From the NCBI GenBank assembly GCA_028287205.1, contig JAQBQC010000053.1, positions 1 through 6,611 of the forward strand: a stretch of 6,611 bases of DNA. The letters run 5' to 3'. Both the position numbers and the translations under genes were made by a program. Under the pieces are notes generated by a model, which was given only the letters and a program-made list of their open reading frames with translations, ran no database searches and was not told the origin of the DNA. This stretch comes from Gemmatimonadota bacterium (GTDB lineage Bacteria > Gemmatimonadota > Gemmatimonadetes > Gemmatimonadales > Gemmatimonadaceae). Positions 1 to 5,585 of this stretch are shown here, in pieces. The first letter of the stretch is position 1, and each line of letters begins with the position of its first letter.

Positions 1-2
1 AA

Positions 3-1661
3 ATGACGTCGCCTGATGGGCTGCTGCACTTTTTCGTCCTGGAGGCGACCGACTACATCGATCGCCTCGACTCGCTCGTCACCTCCGCCGGTGAGGAGGG
101 TCCCGACGCGAGCGCGTTCGGCCGCTACGCCCGCAACCTGCGTGGCAGCGCGACGATGTCGCGGCAGATGGGAATCGCCGAGCTGTCGAGCGCACTCGAG
201 AGGCTCGCGCGCGCGATTCGCAATCGTGCGATCAAGTGGGATGCGGCGCTCAGCGGCGTCGTCGTCGCGGCCGTGGATGATCTGCGCATTCTCGTGCGCG
301 CCATTCGGACGCCGGGCTCGGACGAATCCGCGCGCGTACGTGCACGCGTCGAGGAGCTCGGCAAGCTCGTCCCGGTATCCGTCAGCGCCTTCGCCACGCC
401 GGCGCAGAGCCAGCCCTCCGGCGCGACCACGTTTCTGGCCAGCGAGGCGGCCGAGCTCGCGCGCGCGCTCGATCATCTCGTCAGTGCGCCCGATGACGCC
501 GCCGCCCGCGCACACCCGGCGGAGCGCGTGCGCGCCGTGCGTGGCGTCGCCGAGCTGAAGGACATCCCCGCGCTCGGCGAAGTCGTCGAGGCGGTGGAGA
601 ACACGCTCAAGACGCTCGAGCTCAGCGCCGTCCAGGCTCCGACGACGAAGCAGAAGACGCTGCTCACGGCATCGGCGGCCATTCTGCGCCGCATCGCGCG
701 CGACATCGCGTCGCGCGGCCGCGCGTCCGACGAGATCCCCGAGCTCGCATCGTTCAAGGCGGCGCTCGCGGCGGCGGAGCCCGAAGCGGGACGGGGCGAC
801 CGCATCGTGCCGATCGCGCAGCTCTTTCACGACGACGAGGGCCCGCACATCCTCACGACGGCTCCGCAGCCGCCCACGAGCGCAGCGGAGCGCTTTCGTC
901 TGGAGGTCGTGAGCCTCGCCGAGCATCTCCGCGGCGTCGTGGCCCAGGCGCGCGCCAACCGCGCGCCGGAGCAGCGAGAGAAGAATCAGCGGGAGCTGCG
1001 CTCGGCGCTCCGTGCGCTCGGCAGCGCGGCGAACTCGTTCGGCGAGAAGCAGGTCGCGCGCTTCTCGGCCGAGTGGAGCGTTCGCGTCGCGACGTTGAAC
1101 GATGCGCAGATGGAGGCGCTCGATCGCGCGGCGGCGATGCTCGCCAATCCAGCGACGCGTCCGGAAGAAGTCGCGCGCGGACTCGAGCGCCTCGCAGCTC
1201 CGCGCGCGCCGCAGCCCGGCCTTCGCGGCGCGCCCACGCCCACGCCACTCGGCGACGCCGACGTCGCCGCGATCCTGCGCACGCCCACACCGATGAGCGC
1301 GATCCCCGTCACGCGCGCCGCGGAGCCTGCGCCGCGCGCAACAGCGCCCGCCGCCGCCGCGCCCCCACCCGTGCCCGATACTCCGCGCCAGCCGACTACG
1401 CGCACACCCACCGGCCGGCAACTGCGCGACTATCTGCAGAACGGCATCGCGGGATTCGGCGCGCTCGAGTCGACGCCGCTCAGCAGCCCGGCCGTCATTC
1501 CCGACGAGGCCATCGTTCCCATCGAGACGCTGCTGTATCGCGGCAAGGCCGCGCTCGCGCGCGCGCGTGAGCTCAAGTCCGAGATGCTGTCCGAGCGCAC
1601 CCCGCCCCGCGAGACGATCGAAGAGCTCTTCGACCTCCTCGATCTCGCCATCGCCGATTAG
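3..1661 (+). CDS. Multi-unit Hpt-like (CheA-P1-like) helical protein lacking phospho-acceptor histidines
   Basis: The 552-residue product has no cysteine, is strongly Ala/Arg/Glu/Leu-rich and shows three helical-bundle units resembling Hpt domains. Unit 1 (about residues 5-103) has the typical first helix FFVLEATDYIDRLDSLV and then ARNLRGSA, which aligns with the AHTLKGSA signature of Hpt/CheA-P1 domains, but Arg44 sits where the phosphorylated His belongs. Unit 2 (about 143-237) has VRAVRGVAEL with Arg177 at the same place. Unit 3 (about 296-382) has ALRALGSAANSFG with Leu336 there. Residues 400-470 are a Pro/Thr/Ala linker with PTPTP and TPTP runs. The C-terminus (about 500-550) is helical and opens with AIVPIETLLYRG, which echoes RIVPIAQLFH at 267-276. 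No kinase, receiver or membrane segment is visible. Known: Hpt domains pass phosphate between histidine kinases and receivers. Inferred: this is a non-catalytic scaffold or docking protein. The ATG is the third base of the window, so the true start may lie upstream. The Hpt relationship is a by-eye call; the reading frame is secure. Confidence 0.72.
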   Translation: MTSPDGLLHFFVLEATDYIDRLDSLVTSAGEEGPDASAFGRYARNLRGSATMSRQMGIAELSSALERLARAIRNRAIKWDAALSGVVVAAVDDLRILVRAIRTPGSDESARVRARVEELGKLVPVSVSAFATPAQSQPSGATTFLASEAAELARALDHLVSAPDDAAARAHPAERVRAVRGVAELKDIPALGEVVEAVENTLKTLELSAVQAPTTKQKTLLTASAAILRRIARDIASRGRASDEIPELASFKAALAAAEPEAGRGDRIVPIAQLFHDDEGPHILTTAPQPPTSAAERFRLEVVSLAEHLRGVVAQARANRAPEQREKNQRELRSALRALGSAANSFGEKQVARFSAEWSVRVATLNDAQMEALDRAAAMLANPATRPEEVARGLERLAAPRAPQPGLRGAPTPTPLGDADVAAILRTPTPMSAIPVTRAAEPAPRATAPAAAAPPPVPDTPRQPTTRTPTGRQLRDYLQNGIAGFGALESTPLSSPAVIPDEAIVPIETLLYRGKAALARARELKSEMLSERTPPRETIEELFDLLDLAIAD

Positions 1662-1663
1662 CT

Positions 1664-2698
1664 GTGCGCAAGCAATGGCGTAGTCTCCTCGGCGCTGTCG
1701 TCGGCGTCGCCTTTCTCGCGTGGGCGCTGCACGGGATCCGCTTCGACGAAGTGTGGCTGCACATCCGCCACGCGAATCCATGGTATCTCCTCGGCGCATG
1801 CGTCGCCGGCACGCTGATCTTTCCGCTCCGCGCGCCGCGCTGGCGGATCATCCTCTCGCCCGTCGCCGAAAATCTTCCGTTCGGGATGCTGTGGCGCGCG
1901 ATCGCGATCGGGATGATGGGCAACAACGTGCTTCCCGCGCGCGCCGGCGAGCTCGCGCGCGCGTTCGCACTCTCGCGCGAGACGAAGCGCGTTCCCTTCT
2001 CTGCGGCGTTCGCATCGCTCGCGGTGGACCGGATCTTCGACGCGACCTGCGTGCTGCTGCTCATGGCCGTCGCGACGCTCGACCCGTCGCTCCCGAAGGG
2101 TGAGACGTTCGGCGGCTACTCGATCGCGAAGATCATCGGGAGCGGCGCCGCGCTCGCGCTCGTCGCGATCTCGGGGCTGTACCTGATCGTGTTCTTCACA
2201 GAGCACGCGATCCTCGTGTGGGAGTGGATCGCGCGAAAGGTCGCGCCGCGCTACGAGGAGCGTGGGCGCCGCATCCTTCTCGCATTCGCCATGGGACTCG
2301 CCGTCCTGCGCAATCCGGTGAAGTTCGTGTCGGCGATGGCGTGGTCGATCCTCATGTGGCTCATGAACGCGCTCGCCTTCTGGCTCGGCTTCAAGGCCGT
2401 GGGGATCGAGGTCTCGTTCAGCGCTGCGCTCATGCTGCAGGGGCTGATCGCCATCGGCGTCGCGGTGCCGGCGCTGCCGGGATTCTTCGGCGTGTTCGAG
2501 AAATTCGCGCAGCTCGGGCTCGGGATCTACGGCATCGATCGTACGCTCGCGACGAGCTGGGCGATCAGCTACCACATCCTCACCTTCCTCCCGATCACGA
2601 TCATCGGGATCTACTACTTCGTGACGCTCGGCCTCAAGCTGAGCGACATGAACGCGTCGTCGGAAGAAGCGCTCGAAGAAGCGGCGGACGCGGGATGA
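1664..2698 (+). CDS. Flippase-like integral membrane protein, LPG_synthase_TM / UPF0104 family
   Basis: This 344-residue polytopic membrane protein has about eight hydrophobic segments (near residues 7-24, 40-56, 73-88, 115-137, 157-179, 222-243, 253-276 and 305-324). Family-like motifs are PLRAPRWRIIL (54-64), GNNVLPARAGELARAFAL (86-103), a K..PFSAAFASLAVDRIFDA stretch (about 108-127, with the usual ER/DR-D pair) and VPALPGFFGVFEKF (268-281). These match the membrane domain shared by bacterial MprF and stand-alone UPF0104 proteins. In MprF this region flips aminoacylated phosphatidylglycerol; no soluble synthase domain follows here, so the substrate is unknown. The chosen start is GTG, 2 bases after the previous stop, with no clear Shine-Dalgarno, so translation probably depends on coupling to the upstream gene. 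It gives a short basic N-terminus (MRKQWR) before the first membrane segment, as expected. The 3' end overlaps ispE by 4 bases. Family assignment is firm; activity is not, and a lipid-linked glycan or isoprenoid lipid are only guesses. Confidence 0.88.
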   Translation: MRKQWRSLLGAVVGVAFLAWALHGIRFDEVWLHIRHANPWYLLGACVAGTLIFPLRAPRWRIILSPVAENLPFGMLWRAIAIGMMGNNVLPARAGELARAFALSRETKRVPFSAAFASLAVDRIFDATCVLLLMAVATLDPSLPKGETFGGYSIAKIIGSGAALALVAISGLYLIVFFTEHAILVWEWIARKVAPRYEERGRRILLAFAMGLAVLRNPVKFVSAMAWSILMWLMNALAFWLGFKAVGIEVSFSAALMLQGLIAIGVAVPALPGFFGVFEKFAQLGLGIYGIDRTLATSWAISYHILTFLPITIIGIYYFVTLGLKLSDMNASSEEALEEAADAG

Positions 2699-3573
2699 GC
2701 GCGAAAGTCGCACGAATCGCTGCGCAGGCGAAGCTCAACCTCGGGCTGCGCGTTCTCGCCCGCGAGCGCGGCGGCCATCACGAGATCGAGACGCTCTTCG
2801 CGCGCATCGCGCTCGCCGACACGGTGACCGTTCGGCCTGGCGATGAGGAGCGATCGCTCGTGGTGCGCGGACTGGAATCCGGTCCCGAGCACGAGAATCT
2901 CGCGTATCGCGCCGCCGTCGCGTACGGCGACGCCACGGGCTGGCCGCGGGGCTTCGAGCTTGAGATCGACAAGCGCATTCCGGTTGGAGGCGGGCTTGGC
3001 GGCGGCAGCGCAGATGCGGGCGCCGTGCTCCGCGGGCTCAACGCGCTGGCCCCGCGCCCGGTGAGCGATCCCGAGCTCCTTCGCATCGCGCTTCCGCTCG
3101 GCGCCGATGTGCCGTACCTCACGAGCACGGAGCCCTTCGTGCTCGCGTGGGGGCGCGGCGAGCGGATGTTGGCGCTGCCGGCACTCCCCGAGCGCACCGT
3201 GCTGCTCGTGCTGCCTGGTTTCGCGGTGTCGACCACAGAGGCGTACGGCTGGATCGCGGGCTCGCGCCCCGCCGATGTGCCCTCACCCCGCCTGGTGAGC
3301 GTTCCCGAGCTCACGTCCTGGGAGACGCTGCAGCCGCACGTCGTCAACGACTTCGAGCCGGTGGTGTGCGAGCGTCATCCGGAGATTGCGGTGATCATCG
3401 CCCAACTGCGCGCGGCAGGAGCAACGATCGCGGGGATGAGCGGCTCCGGGTCGACGCTGTTCGGTGTCGTTCCGCTCTTTTCGGATACGGCCGCCCTCGC
3501 GAGCGCACTTCCCGGCACCGTGGTGCCCACGCGGACAGTCACCCGGGTGGCGAGGGTGGAGCTGGTGGAGTGA
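2695..3573 (+). CDS. ispE: 4-diphosphocytidyl-2-C-methyl-D-erythritol kinase (IspE)
   Basis: IspE phosphorylates the 2-hydroxyl of CDP-methylerythritol with ATP, the fourth step of the MEP isoprenoid pathway, in the cytoplasm. The 292-residue length is normal. GHMP-kinase signatures are in order: AKLNLGLRV at 12-20 with catalytic Lys13; the glycine-rich ATP loop PVGGGLGGGSADAGA at 96-110; LPLGADVPYL at 133-142 with catalytic Asp138 (E. coli Asp141); the NDFE motif at 218-221; and the third GHMP motif GMSGSGSTLFG at 247-257. The start ATG overlaps the preceding stop as ATGA, typical of translational coupling. The frame stays open upstream to about 2218, but that extension lies inside the membrane-protein gene and has no IspE similarity, so I exclude it. 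Two cytidine-binding aromatics differ from the E. coli enzyme: the GYH motif reads GHH (His28 for Tyr25) and the Phe185 position is Tyr184. Identification is essentially certain. Confidence 0.97.
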   Translation: MSAKVARIAAQAKLNLGLRVLARERGGHHEIETLFARIALADTVTVRPGDEERSLVVRGLESGPEHENLAYRAAVAYGDATGWPRGFELEIDKRIPVGGGLGGGSADAGAVLRGLNALAPRPVSDPELLRIALPLGADVPYLTSTEPFVLAWGRGERMLALPALPERTVLLVLPGFAVSTTEAYGWIAGSRPADVPSPRLVSVPELTSWETLQPHVVNDFEPVVCERHPEIAVIIAQLRAAGATIAGMSGSGSTLFGVVPLFSDTAALASALPGTVVPTRTVTRVARVELVE

Positions 3574-3590
3574 GAGAAACCCTGCAGCCA

Positions 3591-3642
3591 TTGACAGGGA
3601 ATTTCCGCAGGTATTGAGCAACCCTCGCTGTGCCGGTAGCTT
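3591..3642 (+). promoter_or_regulatory. Candidate promoter region for tRNA-Gln
   Basis: Two overlapping sigma70-like arrangements precede the tRNA. One has a perfect -35 TTGACA (3591-3596) but only a weak TATTGA (3612-3617) after a short 15-base spacer. The other has TTGAGC (3614-3619), a 17-base spacer and TAGCTT (3637-3642), which would start transcription about 5-7 bases before the mature tRNA 5' end at 3655. Which is used, or whether the tRNA is read through from ispE, cannot be decided from sequence. Confidence 0.4.
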
Positions 3643-3654
3643 AGGGTGCTCTGC

Positions 3655-3725
3655 TGCCCCTTCGTCCAACGGCAGGACAGCGGCCTTTGGAGCCGCGAAT
3701 GGTGGTTCGAATCCACCAGGGGCAA
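3655..3725 (+). tRNA. tRNA-Gln (anticodon UUG)
   Basis: A full cloverleaf folds by eye. The 7-bp acceptor stem TGCCCCT (3655-3661) pairs perfectly with AGGGGCA (3718-3724), followed by discriminator A3725. The D stem is GTCC/GGAC, the anticodon stem GCGGC/GCCGC encloses the loop CTTTGGA, giving anticodon TTG, and the T stem GGTGG/CCACC encloses TTCGAAT. The variable region is 4 bases (GAAT). The tRNA reads CAA and, by wobble, CAG glutamine codons. It has the U1-A72 pair characteristic of bacterial tRNA-Gln. The 3' CCA is not encoded (TGG follows the discriminator), so it must be added by the CCA enzyme. It sits between ispE and prs, a position seen in other lineages with this gene order. Confidence 0.97.
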
Positions 3726-3734
3726 TGGAACTGT

Positions 3735-3769
3735 GCGGCCGTATCGGGTCGCGCGCCCGAAACGGACGC
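3735..3769 (+). terminator. Imperfect long hairpin downstream of tRNA-Gln (possible terminator or processing signal)
   Basis: Nested inverted repeats form a 12-bp stem in three blocks separated by single mismatches: GCG/CGC (3735-3737 with 3767-3769), CCGT/ACGG (3739-3742 with 3762-3765) and TCGGG/CCCGA (3744-3748 with 3756-3760), around a 7-base GC-rich loop. It starts 9 bases after the tRNA and ends 1 base before the prs -35 box. There is no T-run after it, so it is not a classical intrinsic terminator. It may halt transcription weakly, guide tRNA 3' trimming, or separate the tRNA unit from prs. The fold is visible; the role is inferred. Confidence 0.45.
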
Positions 3770-3770
3770 A

Positions 3771-3799
3771 TTGACCTAACCTTCTCAATCTCTTACGTT
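3771..3799 (+). promoter_or_regulatory. Sigma70-type promoter for prs, predicting a near-leaderless mRNA
   Basis: The -35 box TTGACC (3771-3776, five of six consensus bases), an exact 17-base spacer and the -10 box TACGTT (3794-3799, TAnnnT form) form the best promoter in the window. The spacer is AT-richer than the surroundings. Transcription would begin around 3805-3808, only a few bases before the prs ATG at 3811. No Shine-Dalgarno precedes that ATG, which agrees with a leaderless or very short-leader transcript. It probably drives the prs-rplY-pth-ychF unit. Confidence 0.62.
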
Positions 3800-3810
3800 T
3801 AACGGCTGCA

Positions 3811-4764
3811 ATGGATGAGCTGAACGTTCCGCGGCGTGGGTTCAAGCTTCTCGCCGGCACGGCAAACCGTGCGCTCGCGGAAGAGATCTCGGCGTGTTTG
3901 GGAGTCGAGCTCGGAAAGGTCACCATGTCGCGCTTTTCGGACGGTGAGATTTTCGTGCGCATCGACGAGAACATTCGTGGTCACGATGTTTTCATCGTGC
4001 AACCCACGAACCCGCCTGCCGAGAACATCATGGAGCTGCTGCTGATTCTCGACGCGGTGCGCCGGGCGTCCGCAGCGCGTACGACGTGTGTGATGCCGTA
4101 CTACGGCTACTCGCGGCAGGACCGAAAGGACCAGCCGCGCGTGGCGATCGGCGCAAAGCTGATGGCGAACCTGATCGTGACGGCGGGCGCGGATCGCGTG
4201 CTCGGGATCGATTTTCACCAGCATGCACTACAGGGATTTTTCGACATTCCGGTGGACCACCTGTACGCGGCGCCGGTGTTCGTTTCGCACTACCGCAAGA
4301 AGCAGCTGAAGGATCTGGTGGTCGTGGCACCGGATGTCGGGTCGGCGAAGATGGCTCGAGGGTTTGCAAAGCGACTGAACGGAACGTTCGCGATCATCGA
4401 CAAGCGCCGCCCGCAGCCGAATGTCGCCGAAGTCCTGAACGTCGTTGGTGAAGTGGAAGGGCGCGACTGTCTCATTCCCGACGACATGATCGACACGGCG
4501 GGCACGGTAACAGAGGCGGCGCGGGCATTGAAGGGGCTGGGCGCGAAGGACATCTACGTGTGCGCGACGCACGCGCTGCTTTCGGGACCGGCGGCGGAGC
4601 GGCTACGGAATGCTCCGATCAAGGAAGTGACGGTGACGGATACCGTCGCGATTCCCGAGTCACATCGCTTTCCGCAGCTGACGATCCTGTCGGTGGGAGA
4701 GCTGCTGGCGAAGGCAATTCGATATACGCACAGCGACGAGTCGGTGAGCTCGCTGTTCGAGTAG
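3811..4764 (+). CDS. prs: Ribose-phosphate pyrophosphokinase (PRPP synthase)
   Basis: Prs transfers pyrophosphate from ATP to ribose-5-phosphate, making PRPP for purine, pyrimidine, NAD, histidine and tryptophan synthesis; it acts in the cytoplasm as a hexamer. At 317 residues it has normal class I length. Visible motifs: KLLAGTANRALAEEI near the start, RFSDGEIFVRIDENIRG (41-57), the ATP-binding SRQDRKDQPR (101-110), the metal/ATP histidine in DFHQH (His136), QGFFDIPVDHLYA (141-153), the catalytic-loop basics in IIDKRRP (Lys198, Arg200), the PRPP loop DDMIDTAGT (224-232) and the C-terminal SVSSLF. The segment after Asp134 reads FHQHALQ where well-known enzymes read LHAxQIQ, a modest deviation next to a conserved region. 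The ATG sits immediately downstream of a promoter with no Shine-Dalgarno. The tail carries a duplicated in-frame stop. It heads a run with rplY, pth and ychF. Confidence 0.98.
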   Translation: MDELNVPRRGFKLLAGTANRALAEEISACLGVELGKVTMSRFSDGEIFVRIDENIRGHDVFIVQPTNPPAENIMELLLILDAVRRASAARTTCVMPYYGYSRQDRKDQPRVAIGAKLMANLIVTAGADRVLGIDFHQHALQGFFDIPVDHLYAAPVFVSHYRKKQLKDLVVVAPDVGSAKMARGFAKRLNGTFAIIDKRRPQPNVAEVLNVVGEVEGRDCLIPDDMIDTAGTVTEAARALKGLGAKDIYVCATHALLSGPAAERLRNAPIKEVTVTDTVAIPESHRFPQLTILSVGELLAKAIRYTHSDESVSSLFE

Positions 4765-4776
4765 CAGTTCGAGTAG
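4755..4776. repeat. 12-base tandem duplication covering the prs stop codon
   Basis: GTTCGAGTAG occurs at 4755-4764 and again at 4767-4776, a 12-base period. The second copy stays in the prs frame, so readthrough of the first TAG (4762-4764) would add only Gln-Phe-Glu before a second TAG (4774-4776). It looks like a small slippage duplication that yields a back-up stop. Confidence 0.7.
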
Positions 4777-4790
4777 GCGCGGCAAAGAAG

Positions 4791-4814
4791 GGGTACGGCA
4801 GCACTGCGGTACCT
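4791..4814 (+). other. Hairpin in the prs-rplY gap
   Basis: GGTAC (4792-4796) pairs with GTACC (4809-4813). Inside, after a G-G mismatch, GCA (4798-4800) pairs with TGC (4805-4807) around a 4-base loop; G4791 and T4814 could add a wobble pair. No T-run follows, so an intrinsic terminator is unlikely. A weak TACGCT (4834-4839), similar to the prs -10 box, lies between it and rplY but lacks a recognisable -35. The rest of the 90-base gap shows nothing else. Confidence 0.4.
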
Positions 4815-4854
4815 GGCTCGTTCAACTGTCAATTACGCTCCCGAGAGAATCGAT

Positions 4855-5520
4855 ATGGCAACCGAAGTCCTCATCGCGCATCCACGCACGGAAACCGGAA
4901 AGGGCGCCGCGCGGAAGCTGCGCGCAGCGAAGCAGGTTCCCGGCGTCGTGTACGGTCACAAGCGCGAGCCGCAATCGCTGGCGCTCGACGCGCGCGACCT
5001 GCAGAAGATGCTCGACCGCGTGTCTGCCGACACGACCGTGTTCGAGCTCAAGATCGATGGCGGCTCATCGCGCACCCTGATCCGCGATATCCAGCGGCAC
5101 CCGTTCCGCCGCGAGATCCTGCACATCGATTTCCAGGAGCTCGTTGCCGGTGAGCTGGTGACCGTCGACATCCCGATCGTGCTCGTTGGCACGCCGGTGG
5201 GTGTGCGCCTCTCGGGCGGCATGCTCGACGTGGTGCTCCGCACGATCAGCGTCGAAGTCGATCCGGCGAACATCCCGAATCACATCGACGTCGACGTGTC
5301 GAATCTCGATCTGCACCAGTCGATCCACGTGCGCGACCTGACGCTGCCCCCGGGTGTCGAGGTTCTCGAGAACGCGGACGAGACGATCTGCGTCGTCGCT
5401 CCGCCGCGCGCCGAGGTCGAGGTTGCACCGGTCGCTGCGGAGGGCGCGGAAGCGTCCACGGAGCCGGAAGTCATTCGCGCGAAGAAGGAAGAGGAAGACG
5501 CGGAGGCTGCGAAGAAGTAA
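4855..5520 (+). CDS. rplY: 50S ribosomal protein L25, CTC/TL5 two-domain form
   Basis: L25 binds 5S rRNA in the large ribosomal subunit; the long form is also called Ctc, a general-stress protein in Bacillus. The 221-residue product has the N-terminal L25 domain (about 1-92) with RTETGKGAARKLRAAKQVPG (11-30), VVYGHKREP (31-39) and IRDIQRHPFRREILHIDF (76-93), then the TL5-type beta domain (about 97-183) including GTPVGVRLSGG (112-122). A charged tail rich in Ala/Glu/Lys follows (about 184-221), as is common in long L25 proteins; E. coli has only the short single-domain version of about 94 residues. The ATG is preceded by a weak GAGAG (4843-4847) at 7-base spacing. It lies between prs and pth, a frequent arrangement for ctc. 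Confidence 0.97.
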   Translation: MATEVLIAHPRTETGKGAARKLRAAKQVPGVVYGHKREPQSLALDARDLQKMLDRVSADTTVFELKIDGGSSRTLIRDIQRHPFRREILHIDFQELVAGELVTVDIPIVLVGTPVGVRLSGGMLDVVLRTISVEVDPANIPNHIDVDVSNLDLHQSIHVRDLTLPPGVEVLENADETICVVAPPRAEVEVAPVAAEGAEASTEPEVIRAKKEEEDAEAAKK

Positions 5521-5529
5521 GTCTGTGGT

Positions 5530-5560
5530 GTGCGGCGCGTCGCTTCGTGCGGCGCGTCGT
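5530..5560. repeat. Self-complementary 13-bp direct repeat forming a strong hairpin after rplY
   Basis: GTGCGGCGCGTCG occurs at 5530-5542 and 5547-5559, a 17-base period. Because the unit is nearly its own complement when G-U pairs are allowed, the copies also pair: 5533-5542 with 5550-5559 give 10 consecutive pairs, two of them G-U, around the 7-base loop CTTCGTG. The fold begins 12 bases after the rplY stop. The following TTCACTTCT is only weakly T-rich. It could be a partial terminator, an attenuator limiting pth/ychF expression, or an mRNA-stabilising structure. Confidence 0.6.
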
Positions 5561-5585
5561 TCACTTCTGACCCTCGAGCACGCCG

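Noticed and set aside
451..470. Alternating CG runs such as CTCGCGCGCGCGCTC, also near 1555-1568 and 1949-1963, considered as Z-DNA or repeat elements
   Set aside because: They encode Leu-Ala-Arg-Ala with the preferred codons CTC, GCG and CGC, so codon bias explains them.
1073..1570. Arg-rich + strand frame of 165 residues inside the first gene
   Set aside because: Low-complexity Arg/Ala/Ser composition and complete overlap with the longer, structured frame mark it as a shadow.
2218..2694. Possible N-terminal extension of IspE by 159 residues
   Set aside because: The extension is Arg-rich out-of-frame translation of the membrane-protein gene; normal IspE length and the ATGA overlap support the start at 2695.
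1658..2713. 351-residue open frame on the - strand covering the whole membrane-protein gene
   Set aside because: Its product is almost entirely Arg/Glu/Asp/His with no recognisable domain, as expected from the antisense of a GC-rich gene; the + strand gene has clear family motifs.
3598..3607. GGGAATTTCC, a perfect match to the eukaryotic NF-kappaB site, in the ispE-tRNA gap
   Set aside because: It has no meaning in a bacterium; a chance 10-mer.
3581..3611. CCTGC...GCAGG inverted repeat after ispE, considered as a terminator
   Set aside because: Only 5 pairs with a loop of about 21 bases and no T-run; it also spans the TTGACA box.
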